A stretch of 64,000 nucleotides of DNA, taken from positions 11,594,001 to 11,658,000 of the forward strand of contig JBANAY010000003.1 in NCBI GenBank assembly GCA_037952775.1, read 5' to 3'. This DNA is from Clonostachys chloroleuca. Taxonomy: Eukaryota; Ascomycota; Sordariomycetes; Hypocreales; Bionectriaceae. The first letter of the stretch is position 1. Each line of letters opens with the position of its first letter. Below, one piece after another: positions 12,097-23,130 of the stretch. Position numbers and translations under genes: made by a program. A model generated the notes under the pieces. That model saw only the letters and a program-made list of their open reading frames with translations. It did no database searches and was not told where the DNA came from.

Positions 12097-15000
12097 ACGG
12101 AGGCATTGAGTCCGACACTCAGGCGGTGGTGATGTCAGTTACTGGCAATCAGGCCATATATGTCGCATCCAGAATGAGGGGAGGGGCGGCCTCTCTATAC
12201 ATCGTTCACCGCTGTATAGGTTTACGTTCCGAATCATCAGATGAAAAAGAAAATGAGCCGGGGGGATTGCAGTTCGTGGTGCCGAATTTTCTACGGGTCA
12301 CGCTCACGCTCGTGTGCGGACCCCCCACTTGTCATTATGCCAACGATTATATGAGGCCCGGGTTTTCGGGCTAGGGTGGAGGAGATGAAGAGGAGATGCC
12401 GACATGGACAGGGACATGCTCTCGTGCTATTCTTACCGGTGTGGAGCTTCAATCGTAACATTCCCAGTTCCTGGGACCCAGGCCCACCCCGGTTTGGACA
12501 TGTTGTGATATTGCATTTTGTAGGAGAGGAAAGACCAATTTCGTTTGGATGCTGCAAGTCAGGTCACACAGAGGACTGAGTTGCACTAGGGCCATCGGCT
12601 TAGACCGGGTAATAGATGGTGGCGTTTCTTCATATAGAATATATTTTTGGACGTATAGAGAATAAACCAGAATCACCAATCTCTTGTCGTTGTTGTATGG
12701 TTGGTGTCTTCCTGGTTTTACTTCTTTCAAACCTCGTGCCCCAGAGATCAAGGATGACGACACCATGGGGGCGAACTCAGCCTGCTAGTTTCTTCGCAGC
12801 TGATCCGAGGGAAGAGTGATGTGCAGAAGGAAAGCGGTGCATTAGATTGCATTCGCATGCTTGGCTCGTCCAATCCCTGCCATTTCTGCCTGTTTAGTCG
12901 TCAGCTCAGAAATCAGGGACACGGACGTGGAAGGAGGCTTTAGATTTTTACCCTCAGATCGAAGGCATACTGGCCCCCCTGGTGGAAGTGAACTGGGTTG
13001 ATTCGTCAACCCTAGTAAAGACACGGGCTGCCGCCATGTGGTGTAGCCATATTACTCACATAACAAACCACCGCCCTTGCTCGGTCCCCCAGAAGTACTC
13101 GTCTTTTTCTCTTTTTCTGCCCCCCAACGGCCCCATAGATTGTGTAGACGGCCTCCAGGGCCCTTCCCTCCCCCCACGTGAAACGACCCATTCCGCTCAC
13201 ATGATGATGGGCGTCAGTACGATGATGTCGTAGTATTGAGTGATCTTATGCAGCACTGGCGCGGGTCTCGGAAGCTGAGCCTAGTGAAGCAAAGGAAGGG
13301 CGCTAGAAGGTGGTATCCTTCTCTTGACTAGACTAAAGAGCACTAGCATGGCCCCTGGAATCAGGAGGGAGACTTTTGAAGGCTGTGATGACCAGAATGA
13401 CTCGGTTACCCTGACGTTGTGTATAAGAATAGTTGGCCTCGTTACAGAAGACCAGACGGACACGCATTAGTGCTGTGGGCCGGGCTAAGGCGAGGCTGTG
13501 ACCCCGTATACTGCAATCGGGGCGCACTCCAACGGGCGCCAGAAGCTTTTGAGACATCCTCTAGACGACTCTTTGCCCTCCCCAAACGCAGTACGGTCGT
13601 CGCTGTTCAAGGGTCCATGTCATGCACATTTGGCGGTCTGGGAGTTTAAGCGCTTGAATCGTCGCACGCCTGGTGCTCTCGGTCACCACCCCGGAAGTTT
13701 TATTCCACTTGCCAAGAATTGCCGTTAATGGCATCGTGGGTCAATTTACCGAGACAGGGTATGGAGATGTATGCTCACCTTGGTAAAAGTTTACGACTAA
13801 ACGCCGACCAGGAGCGCACTGGACCATGGCCAGAGCGAACATATACAGTGGCTGGGGATAGATTACGGCATAGTAGTATTATAAACTTGAGTTATAGGAG
13901 TGGCTGTTGAAGGGACCGCAACAGGGGGCTCACGCGAGGTATCCAGTGACGTGGTTTTGAACCCCTGAATGGGAGTGCCGAGTCTGTGTCGATCACCTAT
14001 GCTAGCGAAGAGGACGCTATTGAGATCCGTTACCCAATCGAAACCGGCTGCGGGCATTACTGGCATATGATTTCGACCCTGAGGTCCGATGGAAACGAGA
14101 GCCGTTGACCGACATACCGGGCTTATGGCTCCCGAGGCTATATTCAATTTCCCACAGGTTGTGGAGTTGCCCCTCGGTACCTTGGTTCCCGCATATCCTT
14201 GTCTCCGCCGACTTGGCTGTACGTAGGCTTTCCATTGGTAGGTGCTTGGAAGAGAAACTGACACGCTGGCCTATTATCGTGACGAAAGGCATGCTACGGC
14301 ATTGCTCATGATGCCGGCTGCGGTAGAGGTTGAGTGTACGAACAAAACCAGGGATAGGACGGTAATTCTCCGTAGGTGTCGTAAAAATTATCATGTCAGT
14401 AATTGGCCAGGATCAATGTCAGGCAAGAAAAGAGATCATTCTTGCATTGCGACACGGTAGGTTCTGCATTCGGAACGTACAGAACCCGCTAGGGGCCGCA
14501 TCTGAGAACATCCTGGTCCTGGTGCGTTAACAGGGATGGCCCGTGAGAGATGGTTTGCAATGGCCAGTGGCGTTCTTTGTAAAAAGGGTCGCAAAGGTAA
14601 ATGTAACCGACAATGGTGATACATTGGAAAGCAACTCCATATAATTGCGTGGAGCAAGCGGCCAAACAGTGGCCGTGCCCACACGAGGAAGCCAGCGAAG
14701 CACCGAGCGCTGTGGATATTCTATAATTGACGGCTTGGGTGCTGTTAGAAAGCACATGAGCACATGAGAGAGGAGGAGAGAGACGGGAGAAGTCTGGACT
14801 CGTTGTCAGCCAATGGCATGTGACAGTTGTCTGTCTCCACGCTGGGTTGATGGATGATAGGGCTAAGATTTCGAATGTTCATATGGCTGGAAATGTCGTG
14901 ACATTGGCCTGATTTGTCCTGGGGGCGCGCCGGCACCGGCGGCATGTGCAGTCAATGCCAGAATTCGAGGCTGTCCGGCGTTATCAGGCTATCGTCGTCT

Positions 15001-18000
15001 GTCTTGAGTTTGAATACGCGTCACGGAGTCCTACCTTGACATCGGAGGACAGGGCGCCTGATCGACTGGTTCTTTATGCATGTCGGCCATGCGATGGCCA
15101 CACCCACATGATTTTTTTTCGCTAATACAACGCCAGCTGCTTGCATGGCAGTTCCCAGGTTGGCGCCACATCTGATACCTGGCTCTGCATTGACACCCTC
15201 TGGTCTGTGGCTCCGCAGCGATCGGGATTGGCCAAGACACTTCCACGAGACAACAGAAGCATGCAGTGTCGGAAAGTGGAAAGTCAGACTTTCTGAACGT
15301 CGCATTGAGCCTGGGCAAGGGACCAGAGAGACTTTGCCATTCACAAATGAAATCTTGCATGCCAAACAAAAAAGAGCATGGGCAAAAAAGGCCTCGCACC
15401 AGACCATGCCGAGCTGAGGCTTAGTATGGATTGAATGGCAAGCTAAAAAAATGAAGAGTAGAAATGGTAGCCACGCAAGTGGGTTAGACAATCAATTCAG
15501 ACCAGATAGCTACTACCTACCTCTTCTTCATGTGTACGTGGTAGCGAGCCATACCACAGCAACATAACGACATGGGGAAAATAGCTCTAATGCGGGCACG
15601 GTATAGGATGTGAGTTGGCGATAGTCTGTGATAGGAAACGACCATGCTCGAATGGGTGCCATTAATTGCATTGACGGTCTTGCCGTGGGAACCCGAGTGT
15701 CCAGCAGTTATCAGATGTCAAACCATTTGGAGGCGAGATGGAGGGCTGTTGAGATGTCCATTGGGAGGACTGTGGTTGTAGTGGTGGCGGCCTTGGGAAC
15801 GAGGGTACCCAGCCGGGAGAGAAGGTAGCATGCGATGTCCGTCTGATATCCGAGGTTAGCCATTGGAGGTATGTAGACCAAAGGGGATTAAACCTCGTGG
15901 AAATGGAATTAGCGGGATATGATTCCCTACTGGCATGACACAGACTGATGTTGTCCGGGGACTGATGGAGGGAGCCGAGTCACAAGATCAAACACTCCGA
16001 CGTGCGTTGGATGATACTGCTGGCGAGGCTCTGGAAACGCACGCCACAAGAAGACCAAGGCGAAGGCTCAGCCAGTCGGTCTATCTCGGCGTTCTCTCTT
16101 CTCAGGCTGGCGATGAATAATTGGGGACGCAGCCAAGACAAGGACGTGTGCTTGGATTTGGCGATGTGCATGGCAGCAGGTTGCCTCAGGTCACGGTGTG
16201 GAAGGTGGGCGGGGCTCAAGATTGCTTTTAGAAACTGACAGGTACGGGCGGTACAAGTGCTACGTACCTGACTTGAAAGAGGCCCCGTTGGGATAGAGCG
16301 AAATTTCCCAGAAGGGCAATCAGGGGGGTCTGGCTAGCACTGGCGGGCAAGTCGAGACGAATCATTGGAAGCGCATTGACCCGGAGGGTGCAACACACTG
16401 ATATCAAACACCCCTCATCCAAGGCCAAGCACGACCAAGACCCGCCGCCTCTTGCATCTGGGCTGGGGATGTGATGGGATGCTCGACGTATGGATGATGC
16501 GCTCGTGTCGAAGAGACAAGACACTTGGTTCTGAAGGGTAGAGCCAAGTCAGCGGGGGTGGGAGCCAATGCGAGAGAGGCCGACTGGCTCACCGAGTGTG
16601 GTATGTATCATCATCTCCTTACCGGGTTCCAGAAGGGAGTGGTGTATGGGATGGCATGGGCATTGAGCGAGGGACAATGAGTACGTGTGCGCGTAAAGAG
16701 ATGGGTAATTTTGTGTGCGTGTCATGCGTGTGCATGCGTGTCTACATACATCGGTTCATACATAAGCGTTGCGAGAGGGAGGCAGGCCTTGTGCAGAGCC
16801 TGCTGGATAATTTGGAGATCTCCAGCGTCTGGTGCGTTTAATTAACTTTGGGCCTTGTCCCCTGCCTATCGTCCTGAATCGTCATTGTGATCATATGACG
16901 AAGAGTGTAAGGCAATTGATGGCATGACACTCGGAGCGAAAAATCGGTTCTGATGCTCTGCTAGCTCTAGACCGTACTGGTGATGGACACATTGGTTGGG
17001 TAGAAGACTTCGGGCTGGCAGGCGAGTGATAGGTAATGTACATAGCAGCTTGATTTCATCTTACGAGCCCTGGAAGTCGGCTTTACCTCAGGTACATACC
17101 TACCTACAGTAAGGGCCGCACCTGGCTCCCCTGCTGCTTGTAGCCTGGAGCCTGGAACCCCTCTGAGATTGGCTATCGCAGCAGGATGAACCAAGTAGGG
17201 CAAGCACGCAGTTGGTATTTTGGGTGCTTCCCAGGTAGGGAGGTGCCACCACCAGTGAATTGCTAATTTGACCAGCGTCCATGTGAATGAAGCAAGTACG
17301 TGGGCGGCTGTCCATGGCACCTCCCCTGGTGCCACCCCCATGCTAGTGCATATGTAAGGAACTACAGAAGAAATTCTGCCGGTACTTGCCTCCCCCTCCT
17401 TTCCTTCTAGAGTTTCTAGCCCAGTCCCCAGCCCAACCCACTTAATACCACCTGTGCAACGGATGAGGGCAGGCACGGCGGACGGTGCTGGACCGCCCGT
17501 CTCCTGCCTGCTGCCTGGCCTGACGTAGCTACCTTACCAAGCTAAGTTATGTACGTGCGCACCTACCTAGCCTGGCAGGCCACCTAACCCAGGCAAGGAG
17601 TCCATGTCTGGCGTTCCAAGACACTGGAAAATGGCCTGGGCTGTCACCGCAGCAGGCGCTTGACACTGAGCTGGGGGTCCCGTCCTGAAAAACGTGCGCC
17701 CAGATTGTCGACCTCTGGAGCACCACCCAACAATTTTAATTCCCTGGTCTTTTTTCCTGCGTACGATTCGATTGCTGGTGGATTTGTCTGCCAGCCATTG
17801 ACACGACACCTTGCTTCCTGTGACATCTCCTAACCCAGATCCGGGATCATGTTTCCTCCTACTCTGCAGAAAACTTTTTTGGCCAGCAGCCTACGTCTAC
17901 TCTTGCTTGGACTTTTCCCAATTCCATCCACCCCTCCCCATTTTCAACCCCATCCCTACTAGAGCCCTTTACCTTGTCGAACGATGCGAGAACCCGCTGT

Positions 18001-19269
18001 TTCGTTTCTTCCGGCCTTCCGGTGTCATTGCCGCACGCCCCCATAATGATGACTCGTCAATCGCGTTACTTTTCATGGCTCTGGCCGCCTTCATGATACG
18101 ACTGGGCTGTATGTACGTATCCATTTCCGTGCAAAGCCACAGCCTAGCGCCGCCCGGAACAAACAAGCCCACTTCTCGGAGCGCAGGAGGAGGAAAAGAC
18201 CCCCAAAAAGATAGCGTGGGAGTGAGGACGGTCTCTGGCTTGCCTGCCTTGCCTCGTGGATTCTGGCCAGACACCACTGGGGTTGGGCTCGCTGGGTGCC
18301 CTCCCAGAGCCAGATTGCCATGTGTCCCGGGGCTTTGGCATGCTCCTTTCATCATTTGACTTTCGAGAGCCTGTCGGAACCCAAAGATCCTAGCCCTTTT
18401 TAGCCGTGATCCTTTTGCGAAACAAGTACTAGTGTAGTCCATCCAGTCTTCGTCTTGCCCGAAATTTAATCCCTAAACAATGGCCAGACCAGACCCAGCG
18501 GGGCGGAGAAAACCACCGGTCACCTCAGATGTAGATGAAGAGGAGCATGATGCCTGAGCATGTCGGCCCATGTTTTGGTTCGAGTGTAAGGTGCACAGAC
18601 TGAAAAGCCACTCGCCTCGCCTTCTGACCTCATAGCCGTGCGTTGCGGGAAGCCGAGCGTGCTTCCAACTTTGCTCTCTGCCTTCGGACACAGGCTGTTA
18701 CCCGTCAAGAGCAGATACGTGCGCCCGTCCTTGCAATTCCTCGCCTCTCACGGATGTCGGTATGCGAATTGGCTACTGGGCAGCTCCTCGTCTCGTTCGC
18801 TCAACCGCCCGCCCTGTCAGACATTCGCGGCAGCGCGGTGGAGGCTCCGTCAGAGCTTGTACGTTCTCCATCACGATCGTACAATAGCATCATCATTCCC
18901 AACACAGGGTTTGCTTCCGGCCCATCCCCCCGTCACCTTGATCCTTGAAATAGACTTGCCCTACGGGAACCTTGTCCGCGGTTTGTGTCAACCAGGCCAA
19001 GCCTATCCTTCCCCAACCCGTCGGATCAGACCCTGCCGTCTCCATCAACTTGCCCATATTGTTCTTTGACAATTGACGTCTACCGATCCCCCTCATTACT
19101 TGATCATCCTAGTCACCTGTCAACCCGGGCCTGCCCGTCCTCAACGCCCACCTAATAACGTCTGTTCCCGTCACACTGGGTGTTAGTTCTCGCCTCTTCC
19201 AAACAAACAACCCCCCCGAACAAAGTAACTTGTCAACACTCATTCACAACACCGCCCATCTCGTTTTTC
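12097..19269. other. 7.2-kb gene-free stretch
   Basis: No recognisable coding region. It holds scattered open frames of 60-182 codons with no family match. The longest, 17811-18359 plus, is pyrimidine-rich and lacks domains. TACC clusters occur near 17090-17107 and 17522-17588. A TG/CA-rich patch lies around 16710-16760. I see no transposon termini, tRNA or long repeat. The right end leads into the promoter of the 52-residue protein gene. Confidence 0.5.
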
Positions 19270-19276
19270 TATAAAA
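19270..19276 (+). promoter_or_regulatory. TATA box
   Basis: TATAAAA followed by GG, about 310 nt before the start codon at 19579. The following leader is rich in C and T with CAAC runs, the usual look of a strongly transcribed filamentous-fungal gene. The transcription start is not determined from sequence. Confidence 0.6.
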
Positions 19277-19436
19277 GGTCCCGCCGCGCCGACCTCAAGT
19301 GACCTTTTTCGCTTCCCAACCTCAACCAGCCTCTCTACATCTACACTTCACACATAACTTCAACACAAAGCTCCCGCTTCTTGCAACGCTTCGAGTTTCT
19401 TAACCTACTCAACATCGGTTGTCTACGAGTATCAAG

Positions 19437-19489
19437 GTATTTTACAATTTTCTCTGGCTTTGGAGGCTATATTACTAACCAAAAAGCAG
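19437..19489 (+). other. 5' leader intron
   Basis: GTATTT donor after AAG, branch site TTACTAACC, and AAAGCAG acceptor, 53 nt in all. It lies between the TATA box and the short reading frame at 19579, so it would be removed from the leader and leave the protein unchanged. Confidence 0.6.
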
Positions 19490-19578
19490 CACATCTTGAC
19501 GGACTCTGAGTTCCTGACCTCATCTACGCAAGCTCCAAGCACCTCTCTTCATAAAAGCCACCGCCAGCTTCTTTCGCC

Positions 19579-19737
19579 ATGGCCAACGCCTGTCCCCATT
19601 CTTTCACCATGATCAAGTCGGATAGCACTCTGGTGCAGTGGATGTGCAGTATCTGCCAAGCAGGACCTGCTTGGTTTATCTTCCAGTGCCAATACTGCAA
19701 CATCAAAGTCTGCCGAACATGCACTCAGTGTGTCTAG
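19579..19737 (+). CDS. 52-residue Cys-rich putative zinc-binding protein
   Basis: A short frame of 53 codons including the stop, starting MANACPHSFTMIKSD. It holds eight cysteines (positions 5, 23, 26, 37, 40, 45, 48, 51) and His7, in three CxxC units (MCSIC, QCQYC, CRTC) followed by xxC. That spacing suggests one or two zinc sites of treble-clef or RING-like type. An aromatic run (AWFIF) separates the first two CxxC pairs. There is no signal peptide or membrane segment. Support for it being real comes from the surroundings: a TATA box, a C/T-rich leader, a well-formed leader intron and the start context GCCATGGCC. I do not recognise a named family, though short Cys-rich proteins of this general type occur across Sordariomycetes. 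Function unknown. It could in principle be an upstream frame of a longer transcript, but nothing coding follows. Confidence 0.68.
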   Translation: MANACPHSFTMIKSDSTLVQWMCSICQAGPAWFIFQCQYCNIKVCRTCTQCV

Positions 19738-21977
19738 CGCTGCTCGCCGGAAACACGACCCAACAGATCTCCCAGACTGAGAAGGGTAGAATGTCGGTTA
19801 TCTCCCTGCAATCGCTTTTTGTGTCCTCGAAGAAGCGCTGACATGGCATCGAGAACAGTTCGAAGCTTTTCCTCGGAGAATCTGCAACTATCCTACTTGA
19901 CAACCTCGCCCTGACAGTCACCGGATGTTGGCGATGTTGTTATTCTTCCAGGTTCAGCGATCGATAACCCCATGGAGCCTCAGCGTCTTCTCTTCCTCTT
20001 CCCGTGGCACGATATCTCACGCCACTCGACCACGATTTCAGTGATCCATTTTCTTTTCTTTTCTTTTCTTTTGTATCGATGACAAAAATCATGGCAAAGG
20101 CGTCTAGCATTTCGTGATCTTGCATCTCATTGACTTTGGAGTTGGAACTAGGGTATTGGTTTGATTTGGAATGGTGGCGCAATGGTTCATTCACAAAAGC
20201 ATGGCAGGCAGGCATGTATGTCGGAGAAAAAGTTGCACTCATCGCATCGGCCTACGGGCTGGCTCATACCCTCAGGGGGAGCTTAGAAGTTGCCCTCTTT
20301 TGTCATTGTACACGTCTTAAGGTTTCCATAGTTAATTTAGCACGACGCGCATAGGGATCCTATGTGCAAGTTCTAATAACCCATAGAGATGGCGGGATAG
20401 AAATGTTGTTCCATACCAAAAACTTGAGAATTTGTGCATGTTGGCCGCATGTAGCGAGAAATCAGAAGATGTCGCTTTCTGGACCTTCACCCCCCAGTAT
20501 TGGGTGAGTGCTCGTTCTTTCTTGTCAGGGGGTCCTTCCAAGTTTCTCTGCAACTATTTCCCAACTCAATTCCATGTTTTCTCACTCGGACGGGAGACGT
20601 GCGAGGAGACACACGTGGCTATAGAGTAATTGTGTCCAAACACATCGGAGCCACATGTGTTTGGTGTTTTTGTTGATCGCTGGCTTGACAATGTTGCACA
20701 GCATAAGATTAAGAGAAGCTGCCGGGCGAGCTGAGAGAAGACAATGCAAAAAAGAAAGAAGGCAAATACGGGCCATGGACGGGGCAGGAAAGACATCTTG
20801 AATCAGCTGGCCCAACAAACAACCGGCCCAAAGAGCATGTCTAGGTCCGTCACTTCTCACAAACGACCAACTACCACCGCCGACCATGCAGCTGAGAACT
20901 AGTCTCCTTCTATCCACGCACCAAAGTGCTCTTTTTAGGCGTCTACAACAAGAGCTCTCTCTAATCAAACTTGTCTAGAATATTAAAAACAGGCTACGTT
21001 TGTAAGGTGCTCACCTCCTCCCGCGTCCCGCCTTCCCCTTTCCTCCCCTCCGCCTTCCCCCTCCCTCAGCGGAACCTCCAAGCAGTGCGAACAATCGATG
21101 ACTCCAAACCACATCACAAATTCGACACCGCTCACGCCCTCGGCATTCATGGATATTGCCCCGGAAATTATTCCGCGGACCCGTGCCAGTCGACCCTTTT
21201 CAAGTGTTCGGTCAGACTGGCCCGTGCAGCCGGTGGTGCCATGTAACACGTCCAGTCTCTCCTCGATAACGTGCCGCGTCCTCGTACAGGAAACCTTAAG
21301 CAGTCGCTTGATTCTGCGGTGTGGTTACATCAATGGCGTGGCCTGTCCCGTGCCGTCCCCATCCATCGAGAAACCCCCTCTCCACCCCCCACGGCAGGCA
21401 CAGCAACCCCCCGGGGACCTTGCTCGTGCATCCAGGCGGATTTTTTCTGGACGGCCGGCTGTGCGACATGGGAATTCTGTCCGGCACGCTAGGCCTGTTT
21501 CCGTTGCAGCCTGTGCTGAAACCTCACGCGCCCTCAATTGGATTGGGATGTGCTTCGAAGCCCGAATATGACAGTTCACATCAAGCTTTCTGGAAAGCCA
21601 TTCTTGGAAGGAGAAGGGATTGAGAGGGAGGGGGGTGTTGGTGCTTTCGACTTGGAGATCATGGTCCCGCGACTTGGCAGGGGCAAGACGTCACGGCCTT
21701 CTTCTTTCCTCTTCTATGAATATTGTACGACTCTATCAGCGTGCATAGCCGTTTGTTCCCTGGGAACACAGGATCTTGCACTCCTGTCCGACTCCTCCCC
21801 GTTTACTCCAGCCTTCCACCCCAGGAACCACAACGCGTCCCTAGTGGTTTGACCCCAAAGCCAGCAAGGCAAACCGAGGGGGAGCCCATCCAACGTGCCA
21901 TTGTGGCAGCTTGAGCTTCCCACGCCCGCCGGGTAAGGGAGCCGGGACGGCCGTCGGTAGCGCAACTACCTATTACA
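19738..21977. other. intergenic, no gene supported
   Basis: The first part is probably the 3' untranslated region of the short gene. A TTTTC repeat lies at 20049-20072. The open frame at 21098-21571 (plus, 157 codons) is Pro/Arg-rich with no domain and overlaps other open frames, so it is left out. Confidence 0.5.
20049..20072 (+). repeat. TTTTC microsatellite
   Basis: Between four and five tandem TTTTC units in intergenic DNA. Confidence 0.8.
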
Positions 21978-23130
21978 TTACACCTTGTCCGAGTAGAATC
22001 GGGCGGCTTCCTTCTCGTGGATGGGCCAGTCGAAGACGGGTCGTTCCTCGCTCCTCCTCGTGACCTGCACGTCATCCCCGAGGGTGATTGTGGCGTCCTG
22101 TGGTACATCCCGGTCGAGGAACGCGTACTTGCCAAAGACCGGGGAGTATTTTGCGCCCCTATCCACCCGCCTGTCCGCCATCAGCTTCTTGAGGACCGTC
22201 CCGCGCTCGCCCCTGGCAGGGCGGCCCGTGTCGTAGTCGACGTTGACGGACGTGCACCTGACGCACATCTTGGTCAGAGTGAAGGCCGGCCGGCCGTTGA
22301 GGGTCAGCCTGGTCCAGAAGTCCTCGTCCCATTCCTTGTCGCCGTCGAGGACGATGTTGGGCCGGAACTTGGCCATCTCCATGTCGCCTGCAGCCAGCCG
22401 GGCGCTGACGTTGGCCAGGGAGGCGCCGGTGGTGATGAGGAAGGGGGCACAGTCCGAGAAGGTGAGCCAGTTGGGTTCGCCGGCGGTGGTGGTGCCTGGG
22501 GCCATGTAGTCTGAGAGGGCAGCGAACCACCCCTTCGGATGGGGTGTGGGCTCCGAATCCGGCGAGAACGTTCCTAGGATGGGACGTCGCTCGTCGCCGA
22601 TGTAGAAGAGCGCGGTGGGGAAGCCGAAGCAAGCGGTGAACCAAGCGTCATATCTGTCACCCATCCGGTACGCATTGACCTTGCTCTGATGAAGATTGAC
22701 CTCCTCCTTGCGGAGCTGGGTGATGTCTGGGCCAAGAGGCACCTCGAGCACCTCTGCCTGCTCGGGGCAAGGCGGCACCAGAGGCTCTTCCGGCACGTTG
22801 TAGCGCACCTGTATGCTATCACCGACGATTTCCTGCGAGAAGAGGGCGCACTGGGGGAACCTGGAGAGCTGCAGCTTGAGAGGCTCCTCTCCCTCCTCGA
22901 CCCGGCAGAGCATGAAGTTCCGGTCGTGCTTGATACCCTGTGGGCCAAGGTCGGCGCGCTCCAGGCGGATCCCACGCAGGCCCTTGATGGGATACACCCA
23001 CAGCTGTAGAAAGAAGAAGCGAGTCGAATCATCAGCTACTTGTGGCTAAATGCATCCCTCACCCAGGACAGAGCAGGGGGGTAGGGTGTTTGACAGAAAG
23101 GAGGGAGGGACTCACCGCCACCACCTTCAT
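21978..23130 (-). CDS. MOSC domain protein (mARC-like molybdenum cofactor-binding)
   Basis: Two exons on the minus strand: 23130-23116 (15 nt, MKVVA) and 23003-21978, giving 346 residues. It begins with a MOSC N-terminal beta-barrel domain (LWVYPIKGLRGIRLE, residues 6-20), followed by the MOSC domain with KFRPNIVLDG (about 217-226), WDEDFW, and the CVRCTSVNVDYDTGRP segment, where Cys252/Cys255 lie at the position of the molybdenum-ligand Cys in mARC and Moco sulfurase C-terminal domains. Such proteins reduce N-hydroxylated substrates with electrons from cytochrome b5 partners; the exact substrate cannot be read from sequence. There is no clear mitochondrial presequence or membrane anchor, unlike animal mARC. 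The intron is 112 nt (GTGAGT ... CTACAG). The start choice rests on the short first exon, which restores the usual N-terminal beta-strand. Confidence 0.87.

Noticed and set aside
17811..18359. 182-codon open frame, plus strand
   Set aside because: Pyrimidine-rich low-information sequence with open frames on both strands and no family features.
21098..21571. 157-codon Pro/Arg-rich open frame
   Set aside because: Several overlapping frames on both strands are open because the DNA is GC-rich; no conserved motif.
22017..22514. 165-codon open frame opposite the MOSC gene
   Set aside because: Antisense shadow of a GC-rich coding exon.
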